DNA of 61,017 nt, taken from assembly GCA_003427395.1 (NCBI GenBank), contig BFEA01000256.1:1065896-1126912 (forward strand), written 5' to 3'. The stretch's first letter is position 1. Every line of letters begins with the position of its first letter. This document shows positions 1 through 10,289 of this stretch, piece after piece. A program made the position numbers and the translations under genes. The stretch comes from Chara braunii. Its lineage: Eukaryota > Streptophyta > Charophyceae > Charales > Characeae. Below the pieces are notes generated by a model, which was not told the origin of the DNA, did not search any database, and was given only the letters and a program-made list of their open reading frames with translations.

Positions 1-465
1 TCTCTCCTGGACTTGAGCATTCTGCAGGCTCGTCAGGAGCGACTCACGAGACACGTCAACGTCCTGCGTCGTCTTCTCGCTCTGCTTTCTGACCCTGATC
101 GCACCCTACCCATTATCCCTATTCGCCTAGGGACATCTACGAGGGTGTACCGCGCGTTATGGGACTTTGGCTCGCAGGGAGATTTCGTTCACCCTCGAGT
201 GGTTGAGGAAGCTCGCCTAGCTACCTCTGGGTCCCGCTCTCCTATCTCTGTTACCCTCGGAGATAACAAGACACAGCGCTTCTTCGATCAGACGGTCCCC
301 GACCTCCACTTCTCCCTCACCCTCCAGCCACCGGATAGTACCCAGGCGCCTCGGCGCTACCATTCCTCCGCATACTTCAATGTAACGGAGACTGGGTACG
401 ACTTTATCCTTGGCACTCCCTGGTCTCACTGGTTCCGTAGCACAGAGGCCGAATGGGCGACCTAG
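1..465 (+). pseudogene. Gypsy element 1 aspartic protease region (5'-incomplete)
   Basis: This is the retropepsin domain that would process the gag-pol polyprotein. Frame 1 is open from base 1; there is no ATG because this is the inside of a polyprotein. The hallmark box reads LWDFGSQGDF at 157-186. In this family the catalytic triplet is D-S/T-G; here the middle residue is Phe (TTT at 166-168), which should abolish activity and is one C-to-T step from a Ser TCT codon. A downstream FILGTPW segment fits the conserved ILG motif of retropepsins. The frame ends at TAG 463 and continues to TGA 613 / TAG 616 with plausible linker sequence ([21 protein letters not shown]). Confidence 0.82.
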
Positions 466-618
466 ACACTCGTTCTCAAAACAGAGCATCGCGTCCTCTT
501 CATTGGAACCACGGGCGACACTCCTCTCAACCTACCTCCCCGGGACCCTCGTCCCTCAGGGTCCCACCCCGACATCGCCTTCACTTCCCCTCGTCAGTTT
601 GCTCACTTCATATGATAG

Positions 619-2655
619 GAGAACGTCACGTTCTACTCAGTGAACGTCATGGATCTTCTTCGCTATGATCCACTTTGTCCCGAGGTTGAGCTCATCTCTC
701 TGGAGCCCGATCCCCCTGACCCTTCCTCCATCTTCGCGGCTCCCATCTCTACGTCCACCCGTCAGCCTGCGGATACCCCCTCCACGTCCCAGGCCTCTGC
801 GTCGTCCACTGTCGAGTCCACACATACGTCTTATGCCGACGCAGACGCAGAGGAACTCACACGGTTCACGGCAGACTTAGAGCCGGCCGTTCGCGGCCTG
901 ATCCGAGAGTACCGCGACGTCTTTCCCCTGTATTTCTCATATAGCGGGATTCCCCCGATGCGCGGTGTTGAGCATTCTATCCAGCTCGTGCCTAACTATC
1001 GTGTTCACCATCAGGCACCGTACCGACTCTCGATTCCAGAGGCGGCGGAACTCAAGCGTCAGCTTGAGGAGCTCCTTCGACTGGGTTTCATTAAAACGAG
1101 TAACTCCCCTTGGGGTGCACCTGTCATCTTTGCTCGCAAAGCGGACGGAACTCTCCGCCTCTGCATCGACTATCGCGGCCTTAACCGTTACACGATTAAG
1201 AACAGCTATCCCTTGCCCCGCGCGGATGAGCTGTTTGACCGTCTGGCAGGCAACCGCTTCTTCACGAAGATCGATCTTCATAGCGGTTACCACCAGATCC
1301 GCGTTGCCGCAAAGGACCAGCCGAAGACCGCCTTCCGGTCGCGCTTCGACCATTACGAGTTCACGGTGATGCCATTCGGCCTCACCAATGCACCCGCCAC
1401 CTTCTAGACGGCGATGAACGATATCTTCAGGGACATCCTCGAGGAATACGTTCTCGTATACCTGGACGACATCTTGGTCTACAGTCGTACCTTAGAAGAC
1501 CATATCAGACACCTCCGCGATATCCTACAACGCTTACGCAAACATGGCTTCTATGCCAAGCTCAGTAAGTGCCGCTTTGCCCAGCGCAAAGTGGACTTCC
1601 TAGGACACCATGTGTCTGACCAGGGTCTCCACATGGACGACGCGAAGATCACTGCTATTGCAGAGTGGCCCGTCCCCACATCTGCCAAGCAGCTTCGCAG
1701 TTTCCTAGGCCTCACCAGCTACTATAGTAATTTTATCCAGGGATACACTAGGTATTCATACGTCCTTACTTCTACCCTCCTCCGGAAGAACCCGCCGTGG
1801 TTTTGGACACCCCTGTGCGAGGATGCCTTTCGCGCCCTCAAGAAGGCGGTGACCTGTGCGCCAGTTCTTCGCCTTCCCGATTTTGATCGTCCCTTTATCG
1901 TCACCACCGATGCGTCAGATTTTGCAGTAGGAGTTGTCCTTTCTCAGGTGTTTCCCTCTCCTCCAGATTCACCTTACCCCCATGTTCCTCCTTCCCCCCC
2001 CCCTCCTGCTGACACGGCTTCTCGACTGACGCCTACCCTCCCACCACTTCCCTCCACTGACAGTCCTCCTGTTACTTACTCCCTGACCATCGCGGAGGAT
2101 GGGACTGTCGAGGCTCGTGCTGGGGATTGCCCGATCGCTTTCTACTCCCGTCAGCTACTGCCTGCCGAGATAAACTACACTGCCGATGAACGTGAGGTTC
2201 TCACAGTAGTTTATGCTACCCGATATTGGCGTTATTATCTGCACAGGGCGCCCTTCACGGTACGCATGGACAACTCAATTGTCCAGGCTTTCCTCACGAA
2301 GCCTAAGCTTTCCCCTCGACAGGCACGCTGGTGGCGTGACTTATCCGAGTTCAGTTTCACCACTCAGCCCATCAAGGGTGAAACGAACCGCGTCGTCGAT
2401 GCCTTGTCCCGCCGTCCTGATCACAATCAGGAACCCATCCATCTTGCTGCCATCTCCATCACCACTGTTGATCAGTCGGTGATCAACGCGTATCGCACTC
2501 AGTACCGCCACTGCCCCGATTATCGCGTCATCCACGCGACACTGCGGAGTGGCCAGACCGTTCCTTCCTACTCCCTCGGGAAGAACCACCTCGTGTACTG
2601 GCATGGCAGATCTGGTCAGTGAGAACCACATATCTGCGTTCCCTCCACCGGATAG
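619..2655 (+). pseudogene. Gypsy element 1 reverse transcriptase and RNase H
   Basis: The reverse transcriptase would copy the element's RNA and RNase H would degrade the RNA strand. RT motifs in order are the fingers ([20 protein letters not shown]), [26 protein letters not shown], then a TAG at 1405 exactly where the family has Gln, and YLDD at 1459-1470 with both catalytic aspartates intact. RNase H shows TTDAS, a Glu in ADEREVL, RMDN and VDALSR, so the D-E-D-D set is present. An unusual 61-residue Pro/Ser/Thr-rich stretch (1948-2130) separates VLSQ from PIAFYSRQ, two segments normally close together. Stops at 1405, 2620 and 2653 are all in the same frame; no frameshift is seen. Confidence 0.92.
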
Positions 2656-4017
2656 CTCCGCGTCCAGGCTGTAGCAGAGTTCCATGACCAGGCAGTTGCC
2701 GGTCATATGGGTTTCCACAAGACGTTGGCTCGTGTTTGCCGCCTATACGTCTGGCCGAAGTCCAAGGACTTTGTCAAAGCCTACATCCAGGAGTGTCCTA
2801 CCTGCCAGGAGGTGAACAGTGCGAACCACCTTCCGTATGGGTTACTTCAGCCCCTACCCATACCTGAGGGTCGTTGGCAGTCCATCTCGATGGATTTCAT
2901 TGGTCCCCTACGCCCACCCACTGAGCGCGGTCATGATGCTATCTTGGTCCTCGTCGATCGCTTCACGAAGCGTGCATGTTTTGTCCCGTGCCGCTATCGC
3001 ATTAGCGCTCGTGAGGTCGCTAACATCGTCTTCGACCGAGTCGTGAGAGATCACGACTTACCTCAGAGCATCATCTCCGACCGTGACCCGCGCTTTACCA
3101 GCACATTCTGGCGACGCCTACACGAGGTGTACGGATCCCAGCTCCGCTTCTCATCGTCTTACCACCCTCAGACGGATGGTCAGACTGAGGTCACCAACAA
3201 AACTCTCGGTAATATCCTTCGAAAGTTTGTTAAGGATGACCAGCAGTGGGACTCACACTTAGCCCACGCGAAGATTGCATACAACCACGCTGTTTCGCCA
3301 GCCACGGGGATGTTGCCATTCTATTGCGACCTCGGCTACCACCCTCGCGTACCCGCGGATTTCCTACGACCATCGCTGTTGCGCCCAGACACTCGTTGCC
3401 CTGCGCTTGACGACTGGATCGCCCGCATGGCGGCGATTATGAAGCGCGCACACGAGAGTTTAATCGACTCCCAGACTCGCATGGCCGCACGAGTGAACCG
3501 ATCACGAATGGATCATCCATTCAAAGCCGGTGACGATGTGCTCGTCGACGCACGCCACTTACAGCTCGAAGCAGATACGCTTCACAAGTTCAGGCGTCGT
3601 TTCTTCGGTCCATACCGCATCCTTCGGGCCGTCGGTTCTGATACTGCCGCTAGTCCGGCCAGCTTCCGTGTGAAGCTACCTGATTACCTTCGACAGGCTC
3701 GCGTACACGATGTTTACCACGTCTCCTTGCTGCGTCCTTATCGCAGACCGTCCGAGCGCTTCGCCGGACGCCCTTATGAGCGCCCTCCACCTACCATGGT
3801 GGACGGTTACGAGGAGTTCGTTGTTTCCGATATCGTATCACGCCGAGTTACCGACGATACCCCTCCATGCATCGAGTACCTTGTGCGTTGGAAGGGCTAC
3901 CCTGATGAGAAGGCTACTTGGGAGCCCCTCGAGCACTTGCAGCACGCAAGGATGTTGGTGCATGCATATGATCATGCTCGTCGTACTGAGACATCTGCTT
4001 TCTACTCAGTCGACTGA
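2656..4017 (+). pseudogene. Gypsy element 1 integrase with C-terminal chromodomain
   Basis: The integrase would insert the cDNA. An HHCC zinc region spans about 2670-2815 (GHMGFHKT, CPTC). The DDE core has Asp in SMDFIGPL (2893), Asp in ISDRDPRF (3079) and Glu in DGQTEVTN (3187); the last two are separated by 35 residues as expected. A GPY-like SH3 region (RFFGPYRIL) follows. At 3811-3980 comes a canonical chromodomain (YLVRWKGYPDEKATWEPLEHL split over 3877-3940) whose aromatic residues fit methyl-lysine binding, the chromovirus targeting module. The first ATG after the 2653 stop is at 2707, but the domain begins upstream, so this is a polyprotein segment. The frame ends at TGA 4015. Confidence 0.92.
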
Positions 4018-4153
4018 CCCTCTTCCTCCTCCTCCGGCTGAGGAGATTGTTGAGGACGAGCCCGCTCCCTCTGAGGCCGTTCCTCAGCCGCAGACGGTCG
4101 CCTCCGAGCGTCCACAGCGCACTCATCGTCGCCCTTCGCGTTACGATGACTGA
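3985..4153 (+). pseudogene. Frame-shifted C-terminal tail of gypsy element 1
   Basis: Just where frame 1 ends at TGA 4015, frame 2 stays open to TGA 4151 and reads an acidic/proline tail (PPPPAEEIVEDEPAPSEAV) and a basic end (RPQRTHRRPSRYDD). Composition and codon use match the rest of the element, so I infer a one-base indel near 3985-4010 that moved the natural C-terminus out of frame. The alternative is that the true protein ends at 4015 and this frame is open by chance. Confidence 0.5.
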
Positions 4154-5464
4154 CACTCTTATCCTCTATCTTTCCCCACTGACTCACACCATCAGGTACT
4201 CCATCATCATCTCTTCTTCAGGATGTCAGCGTTCTGCGGCTCTGCTTCGACATCGACTCCACTGCTACTTCATCGACGTCATCGACCACTTCGACGACTT
4301 CAGCTACTTTGGACGTGACTACTTCACGTCACCACCCTACCCTGTATACTCCCTTGCCTCTGTCGCATGATGGTTCTCACTTAGCTGGGTCTCTTTGAGT
4401 TTGGCTCTCCCTTGGTATCACATAGGCAATAGGACCGTAGCGTTATCTTGGCTTCCTTGCTCCCAGATCTAGCTCCCTCTCCCAGTCGGTGAGTTGTGTG
4501 CATGTTCCCTCACCCACTGCCCTCATCACCCTAGCGCCGGCTATTGCATGCCTCCAGTTCGGCATAGCTCCACCCTATTCCAGGCTCCCCTTTTCATGGT
4601 CGACCCTGCATGGTGTCACCCTTTTGTCGAGCATTACCCGCCTTGATGGTCTAACTGTTAGGGTCATTGGTTTTGTTTCGCTACCACTCTCCCACCTTGA
4701 GCCTGATGACCTATCCCACCTTCATGTGTGACTGCCCTTAGGAGTTTCGATTCTTAGGCTGCATTCACCCCCTCTGAGACCATCCCACTCTTAGTGGTTC
4801 AGCGACATGACATTATCTTGTGACATATTGCTCTTTTCCTTTCAGCATTGAGGCCACTGCCTCCAGGACTTTAGGATTGTATCATACTACATTTCATTTT
4901 CTGTTGTTAGCTAGGATATGGATTCCAGACATTTGCTTTCTTTTGACATTATGTTGCTTAGGATGCATCGCATGGAGAGTTCCGCTGCTTTTGCGGATAG
5001 CGTGTTTATGGCTCTTGCGATCCATTACAAGTTTGAGGATCGTGCAACGGGCCTTCATCTGCCCTGGCCTATAGCCAGGGCCTACTTGGCTATTTGCCCA
5101 GTTCGGCCTATGGGACCAGGCCGTGGCCTGACCCCACAGGCCGTGTGCTGTTCTAGTCCTGCCCGGTATCACTGTCGGTACTAGGCCAGTCCAGTCCAGT
5201 CAGTCTGTCCGCTGGGGGTATACCCCAGCAACTGTCTGTTTTTTGGCATTCTTCACTTTTGCAGATCTTGGGGTACGTGTGTGTGGAGTCTGCGTCGGAG
5301 CTGCGCTGTCCCTTCCAGATCCATCTCTACCTCCTCCTTCGTCCACCCTTCTTCTCCATCCTGTCGGACCGCCATCCCGGTGGGTTCGACACACCGGACG
5401 TCTGAACCAGTCCAGGCAAATGTCTGGGCCTCGGTCCAGACATGTCCGGGTCCGGGTCCGTGGT
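4154..5464. other. Probable 3' LTR / unassigned sequence after element 1
   Basis: No credible coding frame. The stretch is C+T-rich, with a palindromic AGGCC-rich block at 5060-5200 (GGCCTATAGCCAGGGCC and relatives) and a short tandem CCAGT run near 5190. Its position directly after the integrase tail makes a 3' LTR likely, but the second LTR is outside the window, so neither boundary could be checked. The right limit is set by the Helitron fragment that begins at about 5465. Confidence 0.4.
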
Positions 5465-5822
5465 TGCCATGTTGCAATACAAACTGGCCGGAGATTAAAA
5501 ATGCTATGTTTCCCGGCCAGTCATCATCCGACAGACCAGACTTACTAGCATGGGTCTTCAAAAGTCACCTTGATCAGTTAATCCTCGAAATCAAAAACAA
5601 ACATATCTTCAGGAGACTGGCTTCTTTGTTTTACACTAAAGAGTTCCAAAAAGACGGGCTTCCCCATGCCCACATACTCCTTATCCTTCAACGCCTTGAT
5701 AAAAATGAACACTCCGGCGGGTGTTGACGAGTCCATATCCGCAGAGATGCCTTCTGATGGAATCTTGCGGGAGAAAGTCTCCAAATTCATGATTCACGAT
5801 ATTTGTGGCCCGCAAAAGCCTT
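5465..5822 (+). mobile_element. Helitron Rep N-terminal domain, left half (interrupted)
   Basis: This is a fragment of the rolling-circle Rep domain of a Helitron transposase (Helitron_like_N family). In frame 1 it starts near CCNTNWPEI, runs through SDRPDLLAWVFK and carries the HUH metal-binding motif in GLPHAHILLIL (about 5655-5690). After a frameshift near 5700 it continues in frame 2 as SISAEMP and FMIHDICGPQKP. The reading is cut at codon CCT 5819 by gypsy element 2, whose LTR follows; the same frame resumes at 14415. The 5' part is missing: sequence before ~5465 is not recognisably Helitron. Confidence 0.85.
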
Positions 5823-6779
5823 TGCAGTCACCCTGTTCAGAAGTAGCCTGGGGCCCAGAACTGAGCCCCAGGCAACGCAGACCTGACTTGGTCTGCGCTG
5901 GGCTGTGTGACCAAGACACTCCCAGGCCGGAGTTTGTCACGTTGGCTGTGTGACCAAACGCTGCACACAGGAAATTCAAAGGTCAAAGTCAACTGTAGAG
6001 TCAAAGGTACCGCACCCAGGCCCTTGGTTGGATACACTCGTTGTGCGCAGGTACCCAAACAAGCATTCAGGCCGGAGGGAAATCGGTTTTAGACCAATTT
6101 GGGCCTTACTTGCATCAAGATCTGGACAGCTGAGGGTGGTAGCATCCTGGGTCCAGAGTGTCTTACGTCGATGTTGTCTTCTCGCGTTGATGACGACTCT
6201 GGCTCGACGCTGCGAAGCTGGTTGAGCACTCGCTCTGCACTGGCATTGTGTCTACGACAACGCGCTGCTGGTCCGGCATGGTGTCTGGCTTGCACCTGTC
6301 TTCTTGGCATGGTGACGTGGCAGCTGCCATGCGCTGTCGCTGCTGCCACGTGTACTACTGGTTGACGAGGCGAAGCTATGTGACTTGTGTTGCTGTTCTG
6401 ATTATTGTCATTCAGGAGGAGATCAAGACTGTGGAGAGATCGTGGATACTTACCTGGTTATCTTCATGTCGACATTGCTCCAGCGCTGATGAGGGACTGA
6501 TTAGACGTGCCACGTGGCACATTGAGGTTACTTCAGATACTCGTTCAACTTATTGATTATTGAGGTGGCGGTTGCGGAGGGAGCCTAAAGTAGCAGTGGG
6601 CATTGCTTCTATCTTCCTCCACTCTAAGTCTTTCCTCCCTCCCATCTACCTCGTCTGTGTATGTCTTCTCTCCTCTTGGGTATCTGGACACGAATACGAT
6701 TATTGATAATCATCAGCTGGTTGACACTCATATGGACTTGCATTGTTGACAACTGTCTTCACGATCTGGGTTCATTGCA
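5823..6779 (+). repeat. 5' LTR of gypsy element 2
   Basis: 957 bp, paired with 13397-14414. It begins TGCAGTCACCCTG and ends TTCATTGCA just before the primer-binding site. The start was chosen because it leaves a CCTT duplication and an unbroken Helitron frame outside, and because the matching point in the right LTR directly follows a purine tract. It contains TGACGTGGCA at 6313-6322, a perfect GTGCCACGTGGCAC palindrome at 6507-6520 and TGCCACGTG at about 6345. Confidence 0.88.
6313..6520. promoter_or_regulatory. ACGT-core (G-box / bZIP-type) motifs in the 5' LTR
   Basis: TGACGTGGCA at 6313-6322, TGCCACGTG near 6345 and the 14-bp perfect palindrome GTGCCACGTGGCAC at 6507-6520. CACGTG and ACGTGGC are established plant bZIP/bHLH (G-box, ABRE) core words. 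The palindrome is conserved in the right LTR at 14145-14158. That they drive transcription of this element is inference; no TATA box was assigned. Confidence 0.5.
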
Positions 6780-6782
6780 ATT

Positions 6783-6796
6783 TGGTGTCAGAGCAG
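6783..6796 (+). promoter_or_regulatory. Primer-binding site (initiator Met tRNA-like)
   Basis: TGGTGTCAGAGC lies 3 bases after the left LTR end at 6779. The complement of the plant initiator-Met tRNA 3' end is TGGTATCAGAGC, so there is one mismatch in 12. Position and sequence together support minus-strand priming by tRNA-iMet. Confidence 0.8.
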
Positions 6797-6913
6797 TTCT
6801 CCTGACGACGTTGACGGTCACACGTGCGCACGGGCCAGGTGGCGTGCAGGTAAGTGGGCATGCACACATGTGCTGAGGTAGTGATGACTTGACAAGAAGT
6901 TCCCGCCGGAGTT

Positions 6914-7374
6914 GCTGACGTGGTAGAGACTTCACTGGCGAGAGAAGATCATGACATGGCTGCTGACGTGGCAGTAGGGACCGCGACCGAGAGTTACCGC
7001 GCACCAGCCTGGATCGGGATAGTGAAGTGGCATCGCGATCCCTTGCTGACGTGGCATATCATGAGCCGCGTCTGAAGACTTGGTTGTTGGTGATTACTGA
7101 TGTGGCATTCACACGATGCATTAGCAGCTTATGCGCGACCAGGTCTGCTACAGAAGCTGACGTGGCCTTTGGGAGAGTCGGGACTGATTGCTGACGTGGC
7201 AAGGGAGAAGTCATCACACCTGTCTTCTTGAGGTGTTGATTTCCTGCTGACGTGGCATCGGTCTCCATTGGCTGACGTGGCATTGTCCAATTGGCTGGAA
7301 CGACGCCGATATCACGACACGACTTGTGGAAGTTGCACGTGGGAAGGACGGAGCACACAATTGTTGACGTGGCA
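6914..7374 (+). promoter_or_regulatory. Array of TGACGTGGCA words in the element 2 leader
   Basis: TGACGTGG(CA) occurs at 6916, 6964, 7047, 7158, 7192, 7248, 7273 and 7365, with a TGATGTGGCA variant at 7098 and a decayed TTAACATGGCA at 7404. All are in the same orientation, most are preceded by GC or TTG, and spacing is irregular (25-117 bp), so this is not a simple tandem repeat. The word combines the plant hexamer (TGACGTGG) and ABRE (ACGTGGC) cores bound by bZIP factors. A regulatory role is inference. The surrounding leader (6797-7857) has no credible ORF. Confidence 0.55.
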
Positions 7375-7857
7375 TCCCTTTATTGATTGACTGGACACTA
7401 GTGTTAACATGGCAGGATCTGCTATGTTAGCACTCCAGGGGTGACACGTGGCAGGCAGGTGGCTGCCAAGTAAGAGAAGCACTCCGAAGACGACGGTGGT
7501 ACGACTGATTGAATGACTGACGAGACAGCTGTAGTGCCAGCTGTCAAGGGGAGTGCATCATCGCATTTACACCAGGACGACACAGAGGAAAGAAGAAGAA
7601 GATTGTCGACATATTGTTGATGATTGTTGTTGGCATACTTACCTTGTCGTTTGCTGTGTTGTGGTGCTGTGCGTACTTACTTGTGTGTTGTATCTGATCA
7701 CACGGGCCTGACGTGGTACCTGTACGCTCTCGAATAGGACGTCATACCACAGACAAAAGAACACCAATTAGTATAAGTAGAGATCTGTTTATTTTATTAT
7801 TTCTCTTTATTTGTCTGTTCCATTATTGCAAATATTTTCTCAAACCTGATTTCCAAG

Positions 7858-9710
7858 ATGTTTAGTGTGTGGAAATTACTCTTGCTTTTTTTTCCGATGA
7901 CATTCTCAGCGGGTGAAGGATCTTCCGATCCCAAGACTAGAAAAAAGGCAGAGACAAAGAAACAAGAGTTACTGGCTCTATGGAACCAGCTGCTAAATGA
8001 TTTGCATCTGTCCGGACCGGACGCCGAACGACACGTTCGTAATCTGTTTGATTTGCATACGGTAGAGAATTGTCTGAAGCAAGCAATTACGGCCGCGGAA
8101 GTTGTGGCTGCCGGGGCCGAGGTGTCTAAAATGATGGCCCTGTGCCGACAGGCGCTGGACCAGTTTGCTATCGAGCAGCTGAAAGAAGTCGTGGAGTTGT
8201 CTAGGAAAGGGGAATTCAGACCAGAAGTGACCGAGGCCACGATTGACGCAAACATCCAGCAATTAAGAGAGGTGTTGGCTGCAGAAGAAAGGAAGAAGAA
8301 GAACTAGCACGGAAACACGAACAGGAACTGAGACGAGAACAAAAGGTAAAGGAAATCGGATAGGTAATAGGAACAAAAGGTAAGGAACAGGCGGACATAA
8401 CACAAACATTGTATCACATCATGACTTACCTTACCTTCTTGGAAGAAAAAATCGAGAGACAACAAAATCAGTTAGACGAGATTGCTGTAGGATTACGAAC
8501 TGTCACAAATATTGTGAAAGGGAAGAATCTGGTAGAAGGTAAGGAAGAAGAAGGTAAGGAAGATAAGAAAGTAGAGAAGAAAGTGATGAGTGACGCAATG
8601 AAGTCCGCTATTTCTGAAGATCAGAAGTTGTCTAATGGAGGAGGACCTCCGAGTCCGCCGTCTTCTCCACCGAGCTCTCCTCCTCCCTCTCCACCTCCAA
8701 AGTCTCCTGATTCCTGAAAGTCACCGGTCAAGGTAAGTGCGGATCCAAAGAAACCGAAAAAGAAAGAAAAGGTAAAGATGAAACTGCCTTTCACGTTCTG
8801 CAACAAGAAAAATGAAAATTTATTGTTGTGGATTGCCGAAATTCAGACGTATTGCAGTACGGCTCCTGTTGAACCCGAGTCCTAGGTCGCTTTCTTTACC
8901 TCTTGTCTCGGGGGAGAAGCGACGGAATGGGTTTTGGCCGAGGCTAACGCAGCGGGGTTCGATGACATTGGGGAGTGGGCTGCAACTTTGACTCTGAAGC
9001 AGTTCCTTGGCAAGATCAAGGAACGCTTCTTGGATAAAACAACGACCGACAAGGCTTTTGACTAGCTCACTACCATTGGTAAAAAACATTGGACCTTGGT
9101 AGAAGCTTTGTCTCGGGAAGTCGACCGATTGCTGCAGGTTCCTGGATTGAACCTGCAAGACAACCAAGTCTTGTATATCTATTCCCGCGCTCTGCCCGAG
9201 CCCATTCGTGGACAACTCGTGGCAGAATCGAAATCTGGTAAGTACAATTATAGGCAGTTTCGTGATCCGGCTCTCCAACGAGAGCAAATGACCTCGCAAG
9301 TTAAGAACTCGTATGCATCTGTTGTCAAGTTTGGCGGTGGTGCAGGTGCAGGGAAACGGATACTTTGGCGCCAAAAGCGCTAGGACCATACCCTCATCGT
9401 CTTTGATGACGATACTGTGGAGAAGTGGCCATTGGAAGTCGAGGGTGTGACGAGCAGCAGTGATTCCGGGAAGGGGGAAGTCACTGCTGCCGTGGTCAAC
9501 AAGGGAGGACCACGACCGCCAGTAAAGAAGAAGAAGCCACGATCGTTCCCAGAGCATCCCGGGAGTGCGGCCGGGAAGCCATGGGAAAAAATGGGAATGT
9601 CACAAGAAACATGGCAGGAAAGAATGGATAATGCATAATGTTTGAAGTGTGGTACCCCAAGGCATGTGATTGCACGGTGCCCACTTATCCGTAACCCAAA
9701 AGCGAGCCGC
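7858..9710 (+). pseudogene. Gypsy element 2 gag
   Basis: The nucleocapsid/capsid precursor. It opens at ATG 7858 in frame 1 with a long helical, charged N-terminal part (LLALWNQLLNDLHLSGPDAE) to TAG 8305. A one-base shift near 8290 moves to frame 0, which continues with a coiled-coil segment (FLEEKIERQQNQLDE), a Pro/Ser linker, a retrotransposon gag domain (LLLWIAEIQTYCSTAPVEPE, WVLAEANAAGFDDIGEWA, VEALSREVDRLLQVPGLN) and a CCHC zinc knuckle (CLKCGTPRHVIARC, 9639-9680). In-frame stops are at 8361, 8715, 8883, 9063, 9381, 9636 and 9711. The family normally has one open gag, so this copy is dead. Confidence 0.85.
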
Positions 9711-9712
9711 TA

Positions 9713-10289
9713 GTAGGAGTAGCATCTGCTCCTACTAAGTCTACGGGTTTGGATCAAGATCAAGGTAAGGCGCCTACTAACCCTTCTAACCCTTTGAATC
9801 ACATGGCAGAGGATGATTCTTCTTCGGCCCATCGTTCGGAACACCCTGAACCTGTCTTATGTACTGTCTCTCTGGACGACTCTCTTGACGAGCTTGGTAA
9901 CGAGTTGCTAGCATTTCGAAGCTCGTGGGCTAAGAAATCTAAGTCTAAGGGTGACCTACTACTCACGGACGTAGAGATTGCACGTACACGCGTAGGTACT
10001 ATTGGACTCAGGATCCACGCGATCCTACATATCCGAGAAAGCAATCCGCAAGTTGCAACTTGGAATGAAGGTGAAAGATTTGTCTCGACCTATCACGTTC
10101 ATTCTTGCTGACAGACGCACGATCACAATCTCGCAGTGTGCTGATCGTGTCAAGTGTCGATTTCGAACCAAGGAAGGTAAGAAAATTTTACATGAAGTAT
10201 CCTTCCTAGTCGAAAATAATTTACCCTTCGATTTGTTCTGGGAATGGACTGGCACGAGAAAGGCAACCCAGATATCAAGTTCAAAGTAA
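9713..10289 (+). pseudogene. Gypsy element 2 aspartic protease
   Basis: A linker in frame 2 (SAPTKSTGLDQD... DDSLDELGNELLAFRSSW) leads to the retropepsin box VLLDSGSTRSYIS in frame 0 at about 9993-10031. The catalytic D-S-G is intact, unlike in elements 1 and 3. Two frameshifts flank the domain: one near 9700-9713 and one just before the active site near 9990. A third returns the frame to 2 near 10244. Confidence 0.8.

Larger units (their letters stand above)
1..4153 (+). mobile_element. Ty3/gypsy (chromovirus-type) element 1, pol half
   Basis: The window opens inside this element, so gag and the 5' LTR lie outside. Frame 1 can be followed from base 1 to 4017 through protease, reverse transcriptase, RNase H, integrase and a chromodomain, the canonical Ty3/gypsy order. 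The frame is broken by stops at 463, 613, 616, 1405, 2620 and 2653 but I see no indel before ~3985, so the copy died by nonsense changes. The C+G-rich codon use differs from element 2 and element 3, which are more A+T-rich, so these are three distinct families. A frame-2 tail runs to 4153. The 3' LTR start could not be fixed because no clear purine tract precedes it. Confidence 0.93.

Noticed and set aside
5281-5464. Extension of the Helitron Rep frame upstream of 5465
   Set aside because: Frame 1 is open but the residues before CCNTNWPEI do not resemble Helitron proteins.
5829-5833. LTR start at TGTTCAG (5834) for element 2
   Set aside because: That choice leaves no flanking duplication (CACCC versus CCTTC), while similarity between LTRs and the Helitron frame extends to 5823.
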